From Oreocharis arfaki (Eukaryota > Chordata > Aves > Passeriformes > Paramythiidae): a stretch of DNA of 64,000 nt. Below, piece after piece: positions 41,901-49,939 of this stretch (its first letter is position 1; each line of letters starts with the position of its first letter). The DNA is taken from NCBI GenBank assembly GCA_013398015.1, contig VZRR01006745.1, forward strand, positions 629,515 through 693,514. Reading direction: 5' to 3'. The position numbers and the translations under genes are program-made. Under the pieces are notes generated by a model. It made no database searches. It was given only the letters and a program-made list of their open reading frames with translations, and was not told the DNA's origin.

Positions 41901-43613
41901 CAGAAACCCCTTTCTTTTTCAAAAACCCTTTCACCCTTTTTAAGGGCACACCATTAAAAGAAATTTCTGCACATCTTCTGAATCTCCCTATCCTCTTTCT
42001 GCTCTTTTTCTAGCGAATTCTAATTGCAAGTGTCACTATTATGCCTATTGCACTGATGATGAGCCTGCATGTCCTCTCTGCACCTGTTTCTTTTCATCCA
42101 AATTAAAATATCATCCCTTTTCTCACAATAAAGAATACTTCCACCTGCCACATTTAATTGACTTGATAAAAAAACTCACAAAGGTCTCTTTAGTTTCTGC
42201 TTTTTCTCCATCTGTACAAGTGTCCCTCCACTATCTCCTATCAGCTAGATGACATATCACTTCACACCCCACACAATTTTTTTTTCCAGAGAGTGTGGCA
42301 TAAGACAGTCTAGATCATCAGTTGGAGCTTACACACAGTACTAAAAAAAGAGAAGAAACAATATAGTTAAGGATATATTCAAGATTTTGATGACCACTAA
42401 GTTACAATGTAAGTATTAAAGGATTTTGTAGCATAATTTTAACATGTGGAAATATTAGCAACATTCACAATTGCACTATTCACTCCTAGCGAAATTAAGT
42501 GATTAAGGCATCTTAAGACTTGTTTTAACTTGAAAGCTAACTCAAGACTATGTGAAGAATTTTATGACTAACAATAGAGACTAATTTTATTCCTGAACAA
42601 TTGCATGTGAAAACAAGTGACCAAGTTACTGTAATGAAGCAACTGTTCGGACTTGCATTACAAAGATTCGCCATTCTAGGAGCACTGATAGTAAGTCTCA
42701 AAACTGAGACTTGGGTGAGTGGTGTGTGAACACATGAATTTCAAGGTTGAAGAGCGACAAAATGTCTGAAAGAGATGTATTACCTCTTCAGTACAGTAAT
42801 AAATATATTTTTAAAAACCCAAACATCTCTCTTCCTTCTTCACCAACTTAAAAAAAGGCAGTAAAATTTCCATAGTGCAGACTAGACCCTGGTAAGGTCT
42901 GCCTTCTTAGTGGTGGTCACAAAAAAGTCAATTAAATTTTTTTTTTCTTTTAATGGAGTCATACCCAAACGCTATCGCTAGGAGCAAGTACACAAGAAGT
43001 ATTTCCACCATAAAATACAAAACCTTCTGAAGAGTTATCATTATATTCAACTTTATCCCCTTCAAATATGCATATTTGCTTTTTTTATTTGTATTGGATA
43101 AATATGTGAAGTGTGAAAACGAAAAATCTGGTTCTGGAATCTTGTGGCACAATCAGAAAAGAGCCAACAGAAATGATAAAGTTTTCAGAGATGAGACAAA
43201 AAAAGAAAGGAAAGAGGTAAAAAACCATAAAAGTTGTCAAAGACGAAATAAATTATTTGAAGATGACAGTACCAATCAAAAACATAGGAGAAAGAGGAGG
43301 AGCAAATAAATAATTACACTTTGGCTTCAAATCATTGCAAGTTGTTGATTCAACAGGCTATTTTGCATAATGGGGTCACAAAAGGTAATAATACAAGTTG
43401 CTCCATCACCTTACCAAAGAGAATAATTCAATTAAATGTGTAACATGTTGCTTAATCACAGACTTACAAATCAGCAAGTTGAAAGCTTCAGTTGCTGTAG
43501 ATTACTTCCAAAGAAAAAAATCAAACATTCGGACATTTACCTTGCTGTGAGTATGTAGTGTAGCACGTCCTCAGGGGAAGCAGTACTGCCAGAATCATGA
43601 AGTGATTCATCAT
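20489..43613 (-). CDS. OSMR: Oncostatin M receptor (gp130-family cytokine receptor), complete CDS in 17 coding exons
   Basis: OSMR is a type I membrane receptor that pairs with gp130 to signal oncostatin M through JAK/STAT; with IL31RA it serves IL-31 in mammals. Exons in transcript order: 43613-43541, 39121-38958, 37114-36955, 35412-35140, 34550-34424, 33166-33009, 31063-30903, 29632-29473, 28961-28885, 28478-28256, 27725-27543, 26393-26292, 25873-25694, 24009-23845, 22324-22246, 21984-21912, 20938-20489. All junctions are GT-AG and in phase; the total is 2808 nt, 935 residues. Layout: signal peptide 1-24, half cytokine module with WSQWS (122-126), Ig-like 133-223, full module with C-x9-C-x-W (234-246) and WSDWS (411-415), three FnIII to about 735, helix 738-757, Box 1 near 769-778, tail to 935. 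A single half-module before the Ig domain marks OSMR; LIFR has a full one. Tail-to-tail with RICTOR agrees. Human OSMR is 979 residues in 18 exons. Confidence 0.93.
21912..21984 (-). CDS. OSMR: OSMR exon: Box 1 JAK-binding segment
   Basis: Encodes residues 762-786: KECCCPVIPSPNKSKVLSFK. The proline-rich PVIPSPNKS is the Box 1 motif that docks JAK kinases in this family. Acceptor TTTCCAG and donor GTAAGA; ends in phase 0. Confidence 0.93.
22246..22324 (-). CDS. OSMR: OSMR exon: transmembrane helix
   Basis: Encodes residues 736-762. The core MLYFVFLLVIVPTLVAAIC is a single hydrophobic helix, followed by the positive HWKMKW stop-transfer segment. Acceptor TTTCACAG and donor GTAAGT; ends in phase 2. 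Confidence 0.94.
23845..24009 (-). CDS. OSMR: OSMR exon: third FnIII, juxtamembrane part
   Basis: Encodes residues 681-735: DSELCKYTIENPEEKRYTV, then LMPNTKYRIVVKAFTGGGE. The L-x-P-x-T-x-Y-x-x-x-V-x-A-x-T-x-G-G pattern is the FnIII F-G region. Acceptor TGTTTTAG, with a CR1 tail starting only about 20 nt upstream of the exon; donor GTGAGT. Confidence 0.92.
24029..24387 (-). mobile_element. CR1 LINE, 3' end, in the OSMR intron before the last FnIII exon
   Basis: A well-preserved 5'-truncated avian CR1 on the minus strand, so in the same sense as OSMR. On the plus strand the diagnostic blocks appear in order: decayed AGAATCAC/GGATCACAG tail repeats, CCTAAAGATCACCTAGTTCC, 'ccatggacagagacacc', 'ttgggcaacctgttccagc', 'cctcacagtaaatcttct', 'cagttta' and 'aaaagtctctctccatc'. 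It is much less diverged than the copy at 5085. Confidence 0.93.
25694..25873 (-). CDS. OSMR: OSMR exon: third FnIII, first part
   Basis: Encodes residues 621-680: PQRDPSVKKVDLTYNSVTLS, then FVTGYHVYVSPIQGNC. The V-T-L-S-W and G-Y-H-V-Y-V strands are FnIII. Acceptor TTCCAG and donor GTAAGT; ends in phase 1. Confidence 0.92.
26292..26393 (-). CDS. OSMR: OSMR exon: second FnIII, second part
   Basis: Encodes residues 587-620: AFVPGVRYKFCIYGSVANKA, then LLEKKIGYLREL. V-R-Y-K-F-C-I-Y is the conserved F-strand of this module. Acceptor TTCTAG and donor GTAAGT; ends in phase 1. Confidence 0.92.
27483..27512. repeat. Tandem duplication, 2 x 15 bp
   Basis: AGAAAGAAAGATGTC is repeated exactly twice, about 30 bp downstream (in gene sense) of the donor of the OSMR exon 27543-27725. 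Confidence 0.9.
27543..27725 (-). CDS. OSMR: OSMR exon: second FnIII, first part
   Basis: Encodes residues 526-586: TEELKEGRVNGTDDGILISW, then YIIDWCNFPRLQPCDLQWK. This is the I-D-W-C strand of the central FnIII. Acceptor TTCCTAG and donor GTGAAA; ends in phase 1. Confidence 0.92.
28256..28478 (-). CDS. OSMR: OSMR exon: first membrane-proximal FnIII, remainder
   Basis: Encodes residues 452-525: ETPSFQANGEIISYEVTWEK, then HSYRISIMAKNNVNFSLPS and IISGAPDN. The Y-x-V-x-W and Y-R-I-S-I-x-A-K-N strands are FnIII. Acceptor TTCCCAG. The donor is inferred at GTAGGA, the only nearby GT that keeps phase. Confidence 0.88.
28885..28961 (-). CDS. OSMR: OSMR exon: start of first membrane-proximal FnIII
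   Basis: Encodes residues 426-451: PSGKLDVWREITPV, then GGRNVTLFWK. The P-x-x-x-x-D-V-W-R pattern and the final L-F-W-K are typical of the fourth extracellular module in gp130, LIFR and OSMR. Acceptor TTGCAG and donor GTGAGA. Confidence 0.92.
29473..29632 (-). CDS. OSMR: OSMR exon: WSDWS box of the full cytokine module
   Basis: Encodes residues 373-425: HNSSDVDSRHKHVTVRGLQ, YTARVRC and HFWRWSDWSQPLTIRTKEG. WSDWS is at 411-415. The exon is GC- and CpG-richer than its neighbours. Acceptor TTTGCAG and donor GTATGT; ends in phase 1. Confidence 0.94.
30903..31063 (-). CDS. OSMR: OSMR exon: full cytokine module, C-terminal half, first part
   Basis: Encodes residues 319-372: NSDFPLAVYPTAPLQVWEDS, then ITLHWNYEKSGIELFWQTE. 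The acceptor reads CAAGAG with a poor tract; an AG two bases earlier is possible but breaks the frame. The donor is GTATGA. Ends in phase 0. Confidence 0.88.
33009..33166 (-). CDS. OSMR: OSMR exon: full cytokine module, second disulphide part
   Basis: Encodes residues 266-318: SSQKMALCEARCSKQCSCSW, then RIWNVTVTVENPLGKKTATD. It carries the cysteine-rich second disulphide region and the family's N-V-T-V strand. Acceptor TGATAG and donor GTAAGG. A (TC)n tract on the sense strand lies 36-54 bases upstream of the acceptor. Confidence 0.93.
33202..33220. repeat. (GA)n microsatellite, (TC)n in the sense of OSMR
   Basis: A pure GA dinucleotide run. On the OSMR sense strand it is a CT tract starting 36 bases upstream of the acceptor of exon 33166-33009, joined to further pyrimidine-rich sequence. 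Confidence 0.95.
34424..34550 (-). CDS. OSMR: OSMR exon: full cytokine module, first part
   Basis: Encodes residues 224-265: PPDTPEDFSCQTQDMKRV, continuing into TCTW. C234-x9-C244-x-W246 is the signature of class I cytokine-receptor N-terminal modules. Acceptor GACAAG and donor GTAAGT; ends in phase 2. Confidence 0.94.
35140..35412 (-). CDS. OSMR: OSMR exon: Ig-like domain
   Basis: Encodes residues 133-223, beginning LDIPNGSGPLIFPKEKF, with paired cysteines in DITLCCIGG and IHVYCFDED, as in an Ig-like fold. The acceptor is TTTGCAG. The donor is placed at canonical GTAAGT, giving VGKPPD across the junction. A GT three bases earlier (exon end 35143) would also be in phase and give VEPPD. Confidence 0.9.
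36955..37114 (-). CDS. OSMR: OSMR exon: WSQWS half-module
   Basis: Encodes residues 80-132: EIHNVTFDKLEQPLHWTW, then SKIWSQWSLWETVP. WSQWS is the WSxWS box closing the single N-terminal half-module. Acceptor TTTGTAG and donor GTAAGC. Phase 0 in, phase 1 out. Confidence 0.93.
37475..37625 (+). mobile_element. CR1 LINE 3' tail in an OSMR intron
   Basis: A short CR1 end on the plus strand. 'agtcaccatccctggagtg', 'gacatggcttagtggtgga', 'ggctggactccatgatctta' and 'ttccaacctatgcgattcta' follow the usual CR1 3' order and end in a GATTCTAT-type repeat. It is antisense to OSMR. Confidence 0.88.
37941..38259 (-). mobile_element. Solo LTR of an endogenous retrovirus, ALV-like layout
   Basis: 319 bp starting TG and ending CA, flanked by the direct repeat CACAGA (37935-37940 and 38260-38265), a 6-bp target-site duplication. 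Read on the minus strand it has a TATATAA box (38043-38037) and an AATAAA (38020-38015) about 20 bp later, the spacing seen in avian leukosis/sarcoma-type LTRs. No internal gag, pol or env sequence adjoins it, so it is a solo LTR. It sits in an OSMR intron in the same sense as the gene. Confidence 0.85.
38958..39121 (-). CDS. OSMR: OSMR exon: N-terminal half cytokine module, first part
   Basis: Encodes residues 25-79, including SSVFPVTYLNVSKDLDL and LLVEWDVVQSAHDAEL. The Leu-x-Val-x-Trp strand is typical of the family. Acceptor CTCCTAG and donor GTAAGT; enters in phase 1 and leaves in phase 0. Confidence 0.9.
39122..43540 (-). other. OSMR: OSMR intron 2 (after the signal-peptide exon)
   Basis: 4.4 kb of AT-rich intron. 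Apart from the 49-bp duplication I see nothing definite. ORFs such as 41669-42013 and 43076-43309 are lysine-rich reading-frame accidents without domains. Confidence 0.7.
40325..40422. repeat. Tandem duplication, 2 x 49 bp
   Basis: Copies at 40325-40373 and 40374-40422 both begin GAAACACAAGCATGCAGGAG and end GATAG. They differ at one base, C versus T in CATTTCGAT/CATTTTGAT. The unit is not a CRISPR repeat: the copies directly abut, with no spacers. It lies in the large intron after the OSMR signal-peptide exon. Confidence 0.95.
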
Positions 43614-43627
43614 TTGTCCACCTTTTC
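43541..43627 (-). CDS. OSMR: OSMR exon with start codon and signal peptide
   Basis: Coding starts at 43613 with tandem ATGs (Met-Met): MMNHFMILAVLLPLRTCYTT, a hydrophobic signal peptide. The donor GTAAAT lies just below 43541; the exon ends in phase 1. Bases 43614-43627 would be 5' UTR, using the acceptor ACGCAG, which has a weak pyrimidine tract. An in-frame ATG further upstream at 43703 would precede the signal peptide with 30 polar residues, so I prefer 43613. Confidence 0.8.
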
Positions 43628-46600
43628 CTGCGTAAGACTTACCAGCAAAGAAAACATTTTTATTTATTTGTTTCTTTAAGGAGAAATGCAGCATGCCAAA
43701 CAATAGTCCAGATAATACTACTATATTTAAGAATGAATAAATAAAAACCCAATGACATAGACTCCAGGAAGCTTAAGAGAAATTCAGGAAGAATGCACAA
43801 AGAAAGATAAAGAATGAAAAAAGTAAAGTTTTTAGGACCTAGTTACAGCAAAGTAGCACTAAAGTCAAAAAGTTCAACTGAGTCTAGACAAATAAATCAT
43901 ATAATATCTTTACAGTTTTTTATCCACTTATTTCAACTAAATACTGAAGTAGAAGTTTGTCCTAATATATTCTGGCTTTCTTCCGGCACAAGTAAGAATA
44001 TACCCATCCTACCAAGTGGAAAAGAGTATTAAATGTGCAAAACACCTTGTGATTTCTGCTCCACCTACAGCCTGACTGATGAATCCAGCAGATTTCTCTG
44101 CCAGCACACAGAACACTACACGGAAGGCTTAAGGTAGATGAAACACTCATATCAAGTCTTAGCAAGTTCCATTCCCAGATGGACTGTCATCTCAAGAACC
44201 ACAGAGCTCTATCCTGCGTTCCATTTAGCTTTGACACTCACGTTGTGCCAAGATGAAACTCTTCGACTTGCACAGCCCAGTTCTGAAGGACTGATTCTAC
44301 ATTAGATCTCAAGACATGAGTCACCTGCAAATTCCCCCATGCAGAAGGGTGAGGTAAACATCAGGCTGCAGTACGGTTAAAGCTCTCAGGCACAGATGGT
44401 ACAGGAGTACAAACAACAGGAAAAGGACTATGGGTACAGCTATCTTTAACGTAGAACTTGTACATTTTACATTTCTGGAGCTGTACAGAACACTGATAGT
44501 CTTTTATCACTGCTTCCACAACAGATGTTGGAACTGCTGAGCAGGAGATAACCAGAATGACCTGTCACCACTAAAGCAAAGAACAGAACATTTATGGATT
44601 TCAGAAGGAATTTGTTTCTAGCAGAAGACTTCTAATTTAATACCTCAGAGCTGCAGACTCTTAAGTCTAATAATTTTATTAGATTCAATGAGAAGCTCTG
44701 AATTCCTCTAAAGGATCAAAAGACTCCAAACTTTTTTTTCTTAAATATGTTTCTAAGTTCACACGAACACTGTAGAACAGTCCTGCGTGCAGCACTGCAA
44801 CACAGGGCTCAATGCTCACAAAAAGCACCCTTGCGGCAATGTGCCCCAACTTCTTGTGAGCTCAAATGCTTCACATGGAGGCCCCCACATTTACCAGGTG
44901 AGTGCTGTCTTGCCTAATGCATAGGCTTCTGCAGTCTTTCCTGCCACTAAACAAATATCCTCAAAAGTACTTAGGTAACACTAAGGTCACCATGTACAAA
45001 GAATCTAAAGATTTTTGAGAAGCTAGGCGTAATTCACATGCAACTCTTGGACTATTCCAAGAAGTGATTTAGGGAAATCTTATTTTTTTCTAGATTTTCC
45101 AAGGGTTTTTTCAGTACCTAAAAGGGAAAATAATTTGTTATGTATTGTCTGGAATAAACAAGACAGAATAGCTCTTATAGAGAAGAGAGGGGTAAGTAAA
45201 TGACACAAAAGGAAACTTTTCCAAGGCAGATCACATTAAAACTTCTGGTAACTCCTTCAGCAGTTGTTTTTTGAGTTGTATGAAATTGCATTGATACAAA
45301 GCCAAACCTTACATACTTTTTTTTCCCCCCAGGATAAATGTGAAACTAAAACTGCTTTCAAGGCCAAAGGACTCTCTACTTTAAGACAGTTTAACACATG
45401 GGTGGTCAGTTAGGTTCAGCAGCATCTCTCCTGACTTAATTATATTAGCATGACGAAAACCTAGCCCTGCAAGACTCCTAATTTTGTAAATATCTTTGTG
45501 TTTGGACACAAAGAATTTGTCCTATTGGTTATGAATCACTTAAATCCAACATTTAATACAGTGGGAAAGTACTGTGGAATAATGACATATTTGACTATTT
45601 GTTTAAGTTACTTCCTATTTGGAAGAAAAACCCAAACTTTTTTTATGCTATTAAGAACCATTCTCAACTACTGTCATGAAACCAATGTCTAATTTAACTA
45701 TGTAGCTCCAGTCATTTACACCACCAGCTCACTAACAGCATAGCCTAGATCACTTTATTGATGCAAAAGCCTTATGATACTAAAGGATAGTGTAATACAA
45801 TAAACTATTACAAAAATATAATCATATTTTGGAAAGTGACAATGGTTTTCACTATTTGGTATGTTACTAATATAGTTTAATAGTGTGTAATAAATAGATT
45901 GTGGTAATATGTGCAATTGTAACAAACCAGTTTTCATGAGAAAAGTCCTACAATTCTCTCACAAAAGAGAACATGAAGTAATTTTAAATAAACGAAACAC
46001 TAATTGAGAAAAAAGAAATAGGGTTCTTAATATATGAGTAATATTTTGAATTAAATCCTCTTTATGCAGAAACATCTGCCTGCGACTAGGCAATTAATCA
46101 CACATAATAAGTACCACCAACGAATGTCAAGCACTTATTTTGTACTATCAATAATTAAGTACTTTTATAAAATCATAATTTAAAAGTCTGTGTCTTGGCT
46201 ACAGTTTTACAAAATACATTATCAATTTAATTAAAAAAAAAAAAAACAAAACAAACAACAACAGCAAAATGATGATAATAGACTAATGACATCCTTGCCA
46301 AAAGTGAAAACTGAACAACAAAGGGAATGGACAGATAGCCAGAAAAGGGGAGATAATACTGAGTTGCAAGTTGAAGTCAATTGGGCACAAAACGATCTGT
46401 CAGAACTACACAAGTTAGCAGAGCAATAAATCTTTCATTTTAGCATACATTCCTTCCCCTTATAAAATCTCAAACTCTCTGGGGGAAATAAAGCAGACTT
46501 GCTTGGTTTTATCAGCCTACAGGACAAAACACTATTTTTTTAAAAATCATAACTACATAGTCTACTATATCTTCCTGTTGGAAAAATGCAACCTGGGATG

Positions 46601-49321
46601 TGACAAAACAGATACAGATGGACTCGAGACTCCCCTGCCAAACTTGAAATTAATCAGCACTGATAGATACTTCAATAGAACAGAACTACTTTGAAGAGCT
46701 GATAGCAATTGAAATAATATTCAGCAGCAACAGGAATTATTCAGATTAAACACAATTAAAGAGGAATCACTCAAAAAGTGGAGACAGCATAGGAGCAAAT
46801 TACCTTCGAGAAACGCAAATTTCCTTAAGTAGGTGGTCTGTGAATAGTTTAAATAAATGTCTCCAGGTAAACTATTTCTCCTGCAGACCTAAAGGCTGGG
46901 TTACATGATTCCCGAAGTCCTGTCCAAGCCAACGTTTTTGTGATGCCATGGATGAAACTAAAAAGAAAGTCTCATTATTTATCTAGTAAACACACCAAAG
47001 ATTAACATTTCATCAAACCCCACTTCAAAGTCACTGAAGCACCAAAATCCATTTGACCAGGAGCTGGAGCTTTGCAGTGCACATACTGCTGCAGCACCTG
47101 GAACACCTGTGTGTGTGTGTGTAAGGAAAGGAAGCCCCTGCTATGAACATCTACTGAAAGCTGACTGCAGAATTAATCTGTTTTGTAGCAATCTTCCTAA
47201 TGGCACATATTTCAAATCTTACTTCATACAAGTTTCTTTTCTGAGTGCCCTTTGCTTTGCTTATTTAAAACAGCTGCCAGGCACAAGCCAAATCCTTAAA
47301 GGAACCTGAGCCTGTACACAGGCTGAGAAGAGAAATTTTTCCAGTTGCAGGATACTTAATCTATTTAATGGTGAGTATTAGATTAGGATACCAACTCATA
47401 AACACCATGGATTGAACAAGTTTTTCTAAACCAGACGTGGAAGAGGACTGTCAATGAGGCAAATCAAGTAATAATACTTAACAGTGTTCATCCTATGTTG
47501 TTCTTCCCTCTACCTCATAAACAAACTGAGGATAGGAATCACAGTCCAAGTTTCTACCAGTCAACACAAGATTGATAACCTAAGTGACACTTCAGTACCA
47601 AAATCTAATAAACTCTTTCCACGGCCTCCAAAGAGGCACCCCTAGAAAGTAAGCAGAGCACAGAAAGCCTAACTCATCGTCCTGATGCAGTATTTTGTCT
47701 CCTAAATAAAGAGGTAACGATGCAACTGTCAAAATAAGCTGGAAACCCCTAAGTCAGTGATTTGTGCAAAGACTCTACAACACACTGTGCCTCCACTCCC
47801 CAGATTCCTGCAATTCCCAGTGTATCCTTTGCAAAACCAACAGAGCAGAGCTGACACCCAACTGAGGCAGCTTTTCTCCACACAGGGAGGAGTGTCAAGC
47901 CATCAGGAACCTATGGAGTGTTGGTTGTGTAGAACCTGCTAAAGCATCCCAGCTAAATAGATCCCTCCTAAAAATAAACATCACCCTTTTAACAGAAAAT
48001 GGAGAATCTGATCATCAAGAATCCTGAATGCTAAAAAGAAAACCACATTCTAAAGTGGATGAATCTTTCCTTTAGCCCTTGTACTTGCTTTTTCCTCCCA
48101 AGCACTTTCAAAGATCGTTTCAACTACACTTAGTACACAAAATATATTTCTGTATAAGACACTGCAAGCTCCTAATAAGCTTTTGTAATTTAATGGCTGA
48201 GCAACAAATTTAAAAAGCTGCATAAGAAAGAAAGAAACTAATTTCTACAATTAAGGTCTAATACACATGTAATAATTTGACCACTGAGGGGTAGTTTCAT
48301 CTCCTGTGTTTTGGTAAACAGAAAGCTCTTTGATACATGCTGTTGCTTTTCTAAAAATCTCTGCCAAAATAGAAAAACATGTACTTCATGGTCCCACAAA
48401 GACTAGAATTCAAACAAAAAGGCAGTTGAAAAAGGCGGAAAAGGAGATCTAAAATCATAAAGTGATTAATGAACTTCATAACTCTACTCCTGCCCCATCA
48501 GAAAACAAATGTCAGCAACTGTAGATAAGCAATTTTTCAGGCATTATCTACTTGTAATGCTATTAGGATCTATCTAGTCTGTCCTGCTGGCGTTGGGACT
48601 GGTTCAGGCATACAAAATTCAGATAAAAGGAGAGGCAAAAAGGTTATGCCAAAAAAACAGTCAAACTCCAAAAAGTTTAGGAATCACACTGGAATTTATG
48701 TTTTCTCATTTACTCAAATGGCCGTGAGATCAGGCAATGGATTTCAGCTCTTAAAAGAAAGAGGAAGCAACACTTCGTGTGATGCCGGACTTAAAGGTTT
48801 GGGTCCGCATTTCCGAGCAAGTCAACAACTTCTTGAAGCAGCGGGCACAGATGTTAAAACCACACTCTAATAATCTGGCAGGTGCAGCATCCTCACCACA
48901 CGATGTACCCCACCTAGGTAAGTTTTGCTCAAGTCAAATCAGCAGCTTTTATGCTGTAGCTAAGCAGCGGCACGCTGAAAGCAGAGGAGACTAGACGGTC
49001 ACGAAGCGCCTTAAATCCATCGGTATGCAATGATGCGGGCGGGTTTCTGAGGGCGCCGCTAGAGCCCTCCCGCACCGCCGTACCGAGGGGTGCCTGGAAA
49101 ACACGGGACAACGAGCGGGCAAAGGGTGGAGAGGGCATCAGAAATGCTAAAACACAAAGTAAAAACTCCACAGCGCGCGCAAAACAAGCGCCGGGTGGAG
49201 AGGTGGGTGCTCCTCAGCGGGGCAGGCAGAGCTCCCCTCAGCGAGGGCGGACGGAGAGGAGGGGGGGTGTCGCTGAGGGAACGGGGCGCTGCCGTGACAG
49301 AGAGACACCAGCATCACTCAC
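43628..49321 (-). other. OSMR: Presumed OSMR intron 1
   Basis: 5.7 kb of AT-rich sequence between the signal-peptide exon and the CpG island. No coding exon is supported. It contains an A-rich tract at 46230-46260 and a (TG)n run at 47108-47121. An additional non-coding 5' UTR exon could be missed by eye. Confidence 0.55.
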
Positions 49322-49930
49322 CTGCAGCGGCCGGGAGCTCCCTCACGGCCGGAGCCAGCCGGATCCCCGCACGACGGGACGCGGCGGCCCCCCCGGTCAG
49401 TGCCGGGAAGCGGCTCTGCCGCCCCTCCCCGGGCAGGGCGGTGCCTCCTCCCACCTCGAGGAGCCGGGTGAGCCGCTTGCCGGGAATCTCCACCCGCTCC
49501 GGGAAGCGCGGCCCGTTCCCTTGGCTGCCCTCCCAAAGGCGGAACGCGGGCCGTCCATCCTGGAGGCGTCTTAGGGCTTCGGGGTCCTGGGTGGGCCGAG
49601 CAGGGACAAGGGGAACAGGCAGGGGTAGCCGCAGAGGACCGTGAGGGGCAGAGAATGGACACGTTCCGATCTGCCCCGTCCCCAGCGGGCAGCAACCGCA
49701 GGCAGGAGTGATGTCCCCGAGGTGCCTTCACTCCTGGTGCCGTGGCCCCGGGTCCCTGTGTCTGCTGGCCTGGCTCCGGGGACAGGGACGGTCGCTCTGG
49801 CCGCCAAGGCAGACGGGGTGAGGAGGTGCCCGCTGCCTGCAGCGGGGCTCGGGGGCCAGTTCGCAGCCAGCCTGGTGCAGTGCCACATTCCCGCAGGCAG
49901 CTGTCTGGGGAAATCCCTCACAGAAACCGC
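48960..49930 (-). promoter_or_regulatory. OSMR: CpG island, probable OSMR promoter
   Basis: This is the only extended GC-rich, CpG-dense stretch in an otherwise AT-rich 64 kb. It begins around 'gcgggcgggtttctgagggcg' (about 49036) and fades near 49930. It lies 5' of the OSMR signal-peptide exon and contains a minus-strand consensus donor at 49321. ORFs through it on both strands (49090-49644, 49318-49731, 49571-49939, 49742-50104) are stop-poor GC artefacts. Confidence 0.75.
49322..49490 (-). other. OSMR: Candidate non-coding exon 1 of OSMR
   Basis: On the minus strand GGCCGCTGCAG is followed by GTGAGTGATG, a perfect donor, giving an exon 3' edge at 49322. The 5' edge (transcription start) is a guess inside the island. 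With the 17 coding exons this gives 18, the number known for mammalian OSMR, where exon 1 is also non-coding. Confidence 0.55.
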
Positions 49931-49939
49931 GTCAAGCAA

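Noticed and set aside
20489..43613. LIFR or gp130 as the identity of the minus-strand receptor
   Set aside because: LIFR has a full cytokine module before the Ig domain, and gp130 starts with the Ig domain. This gene has one half-module, then Ig. RICTOR adjacency also fits OSMR.
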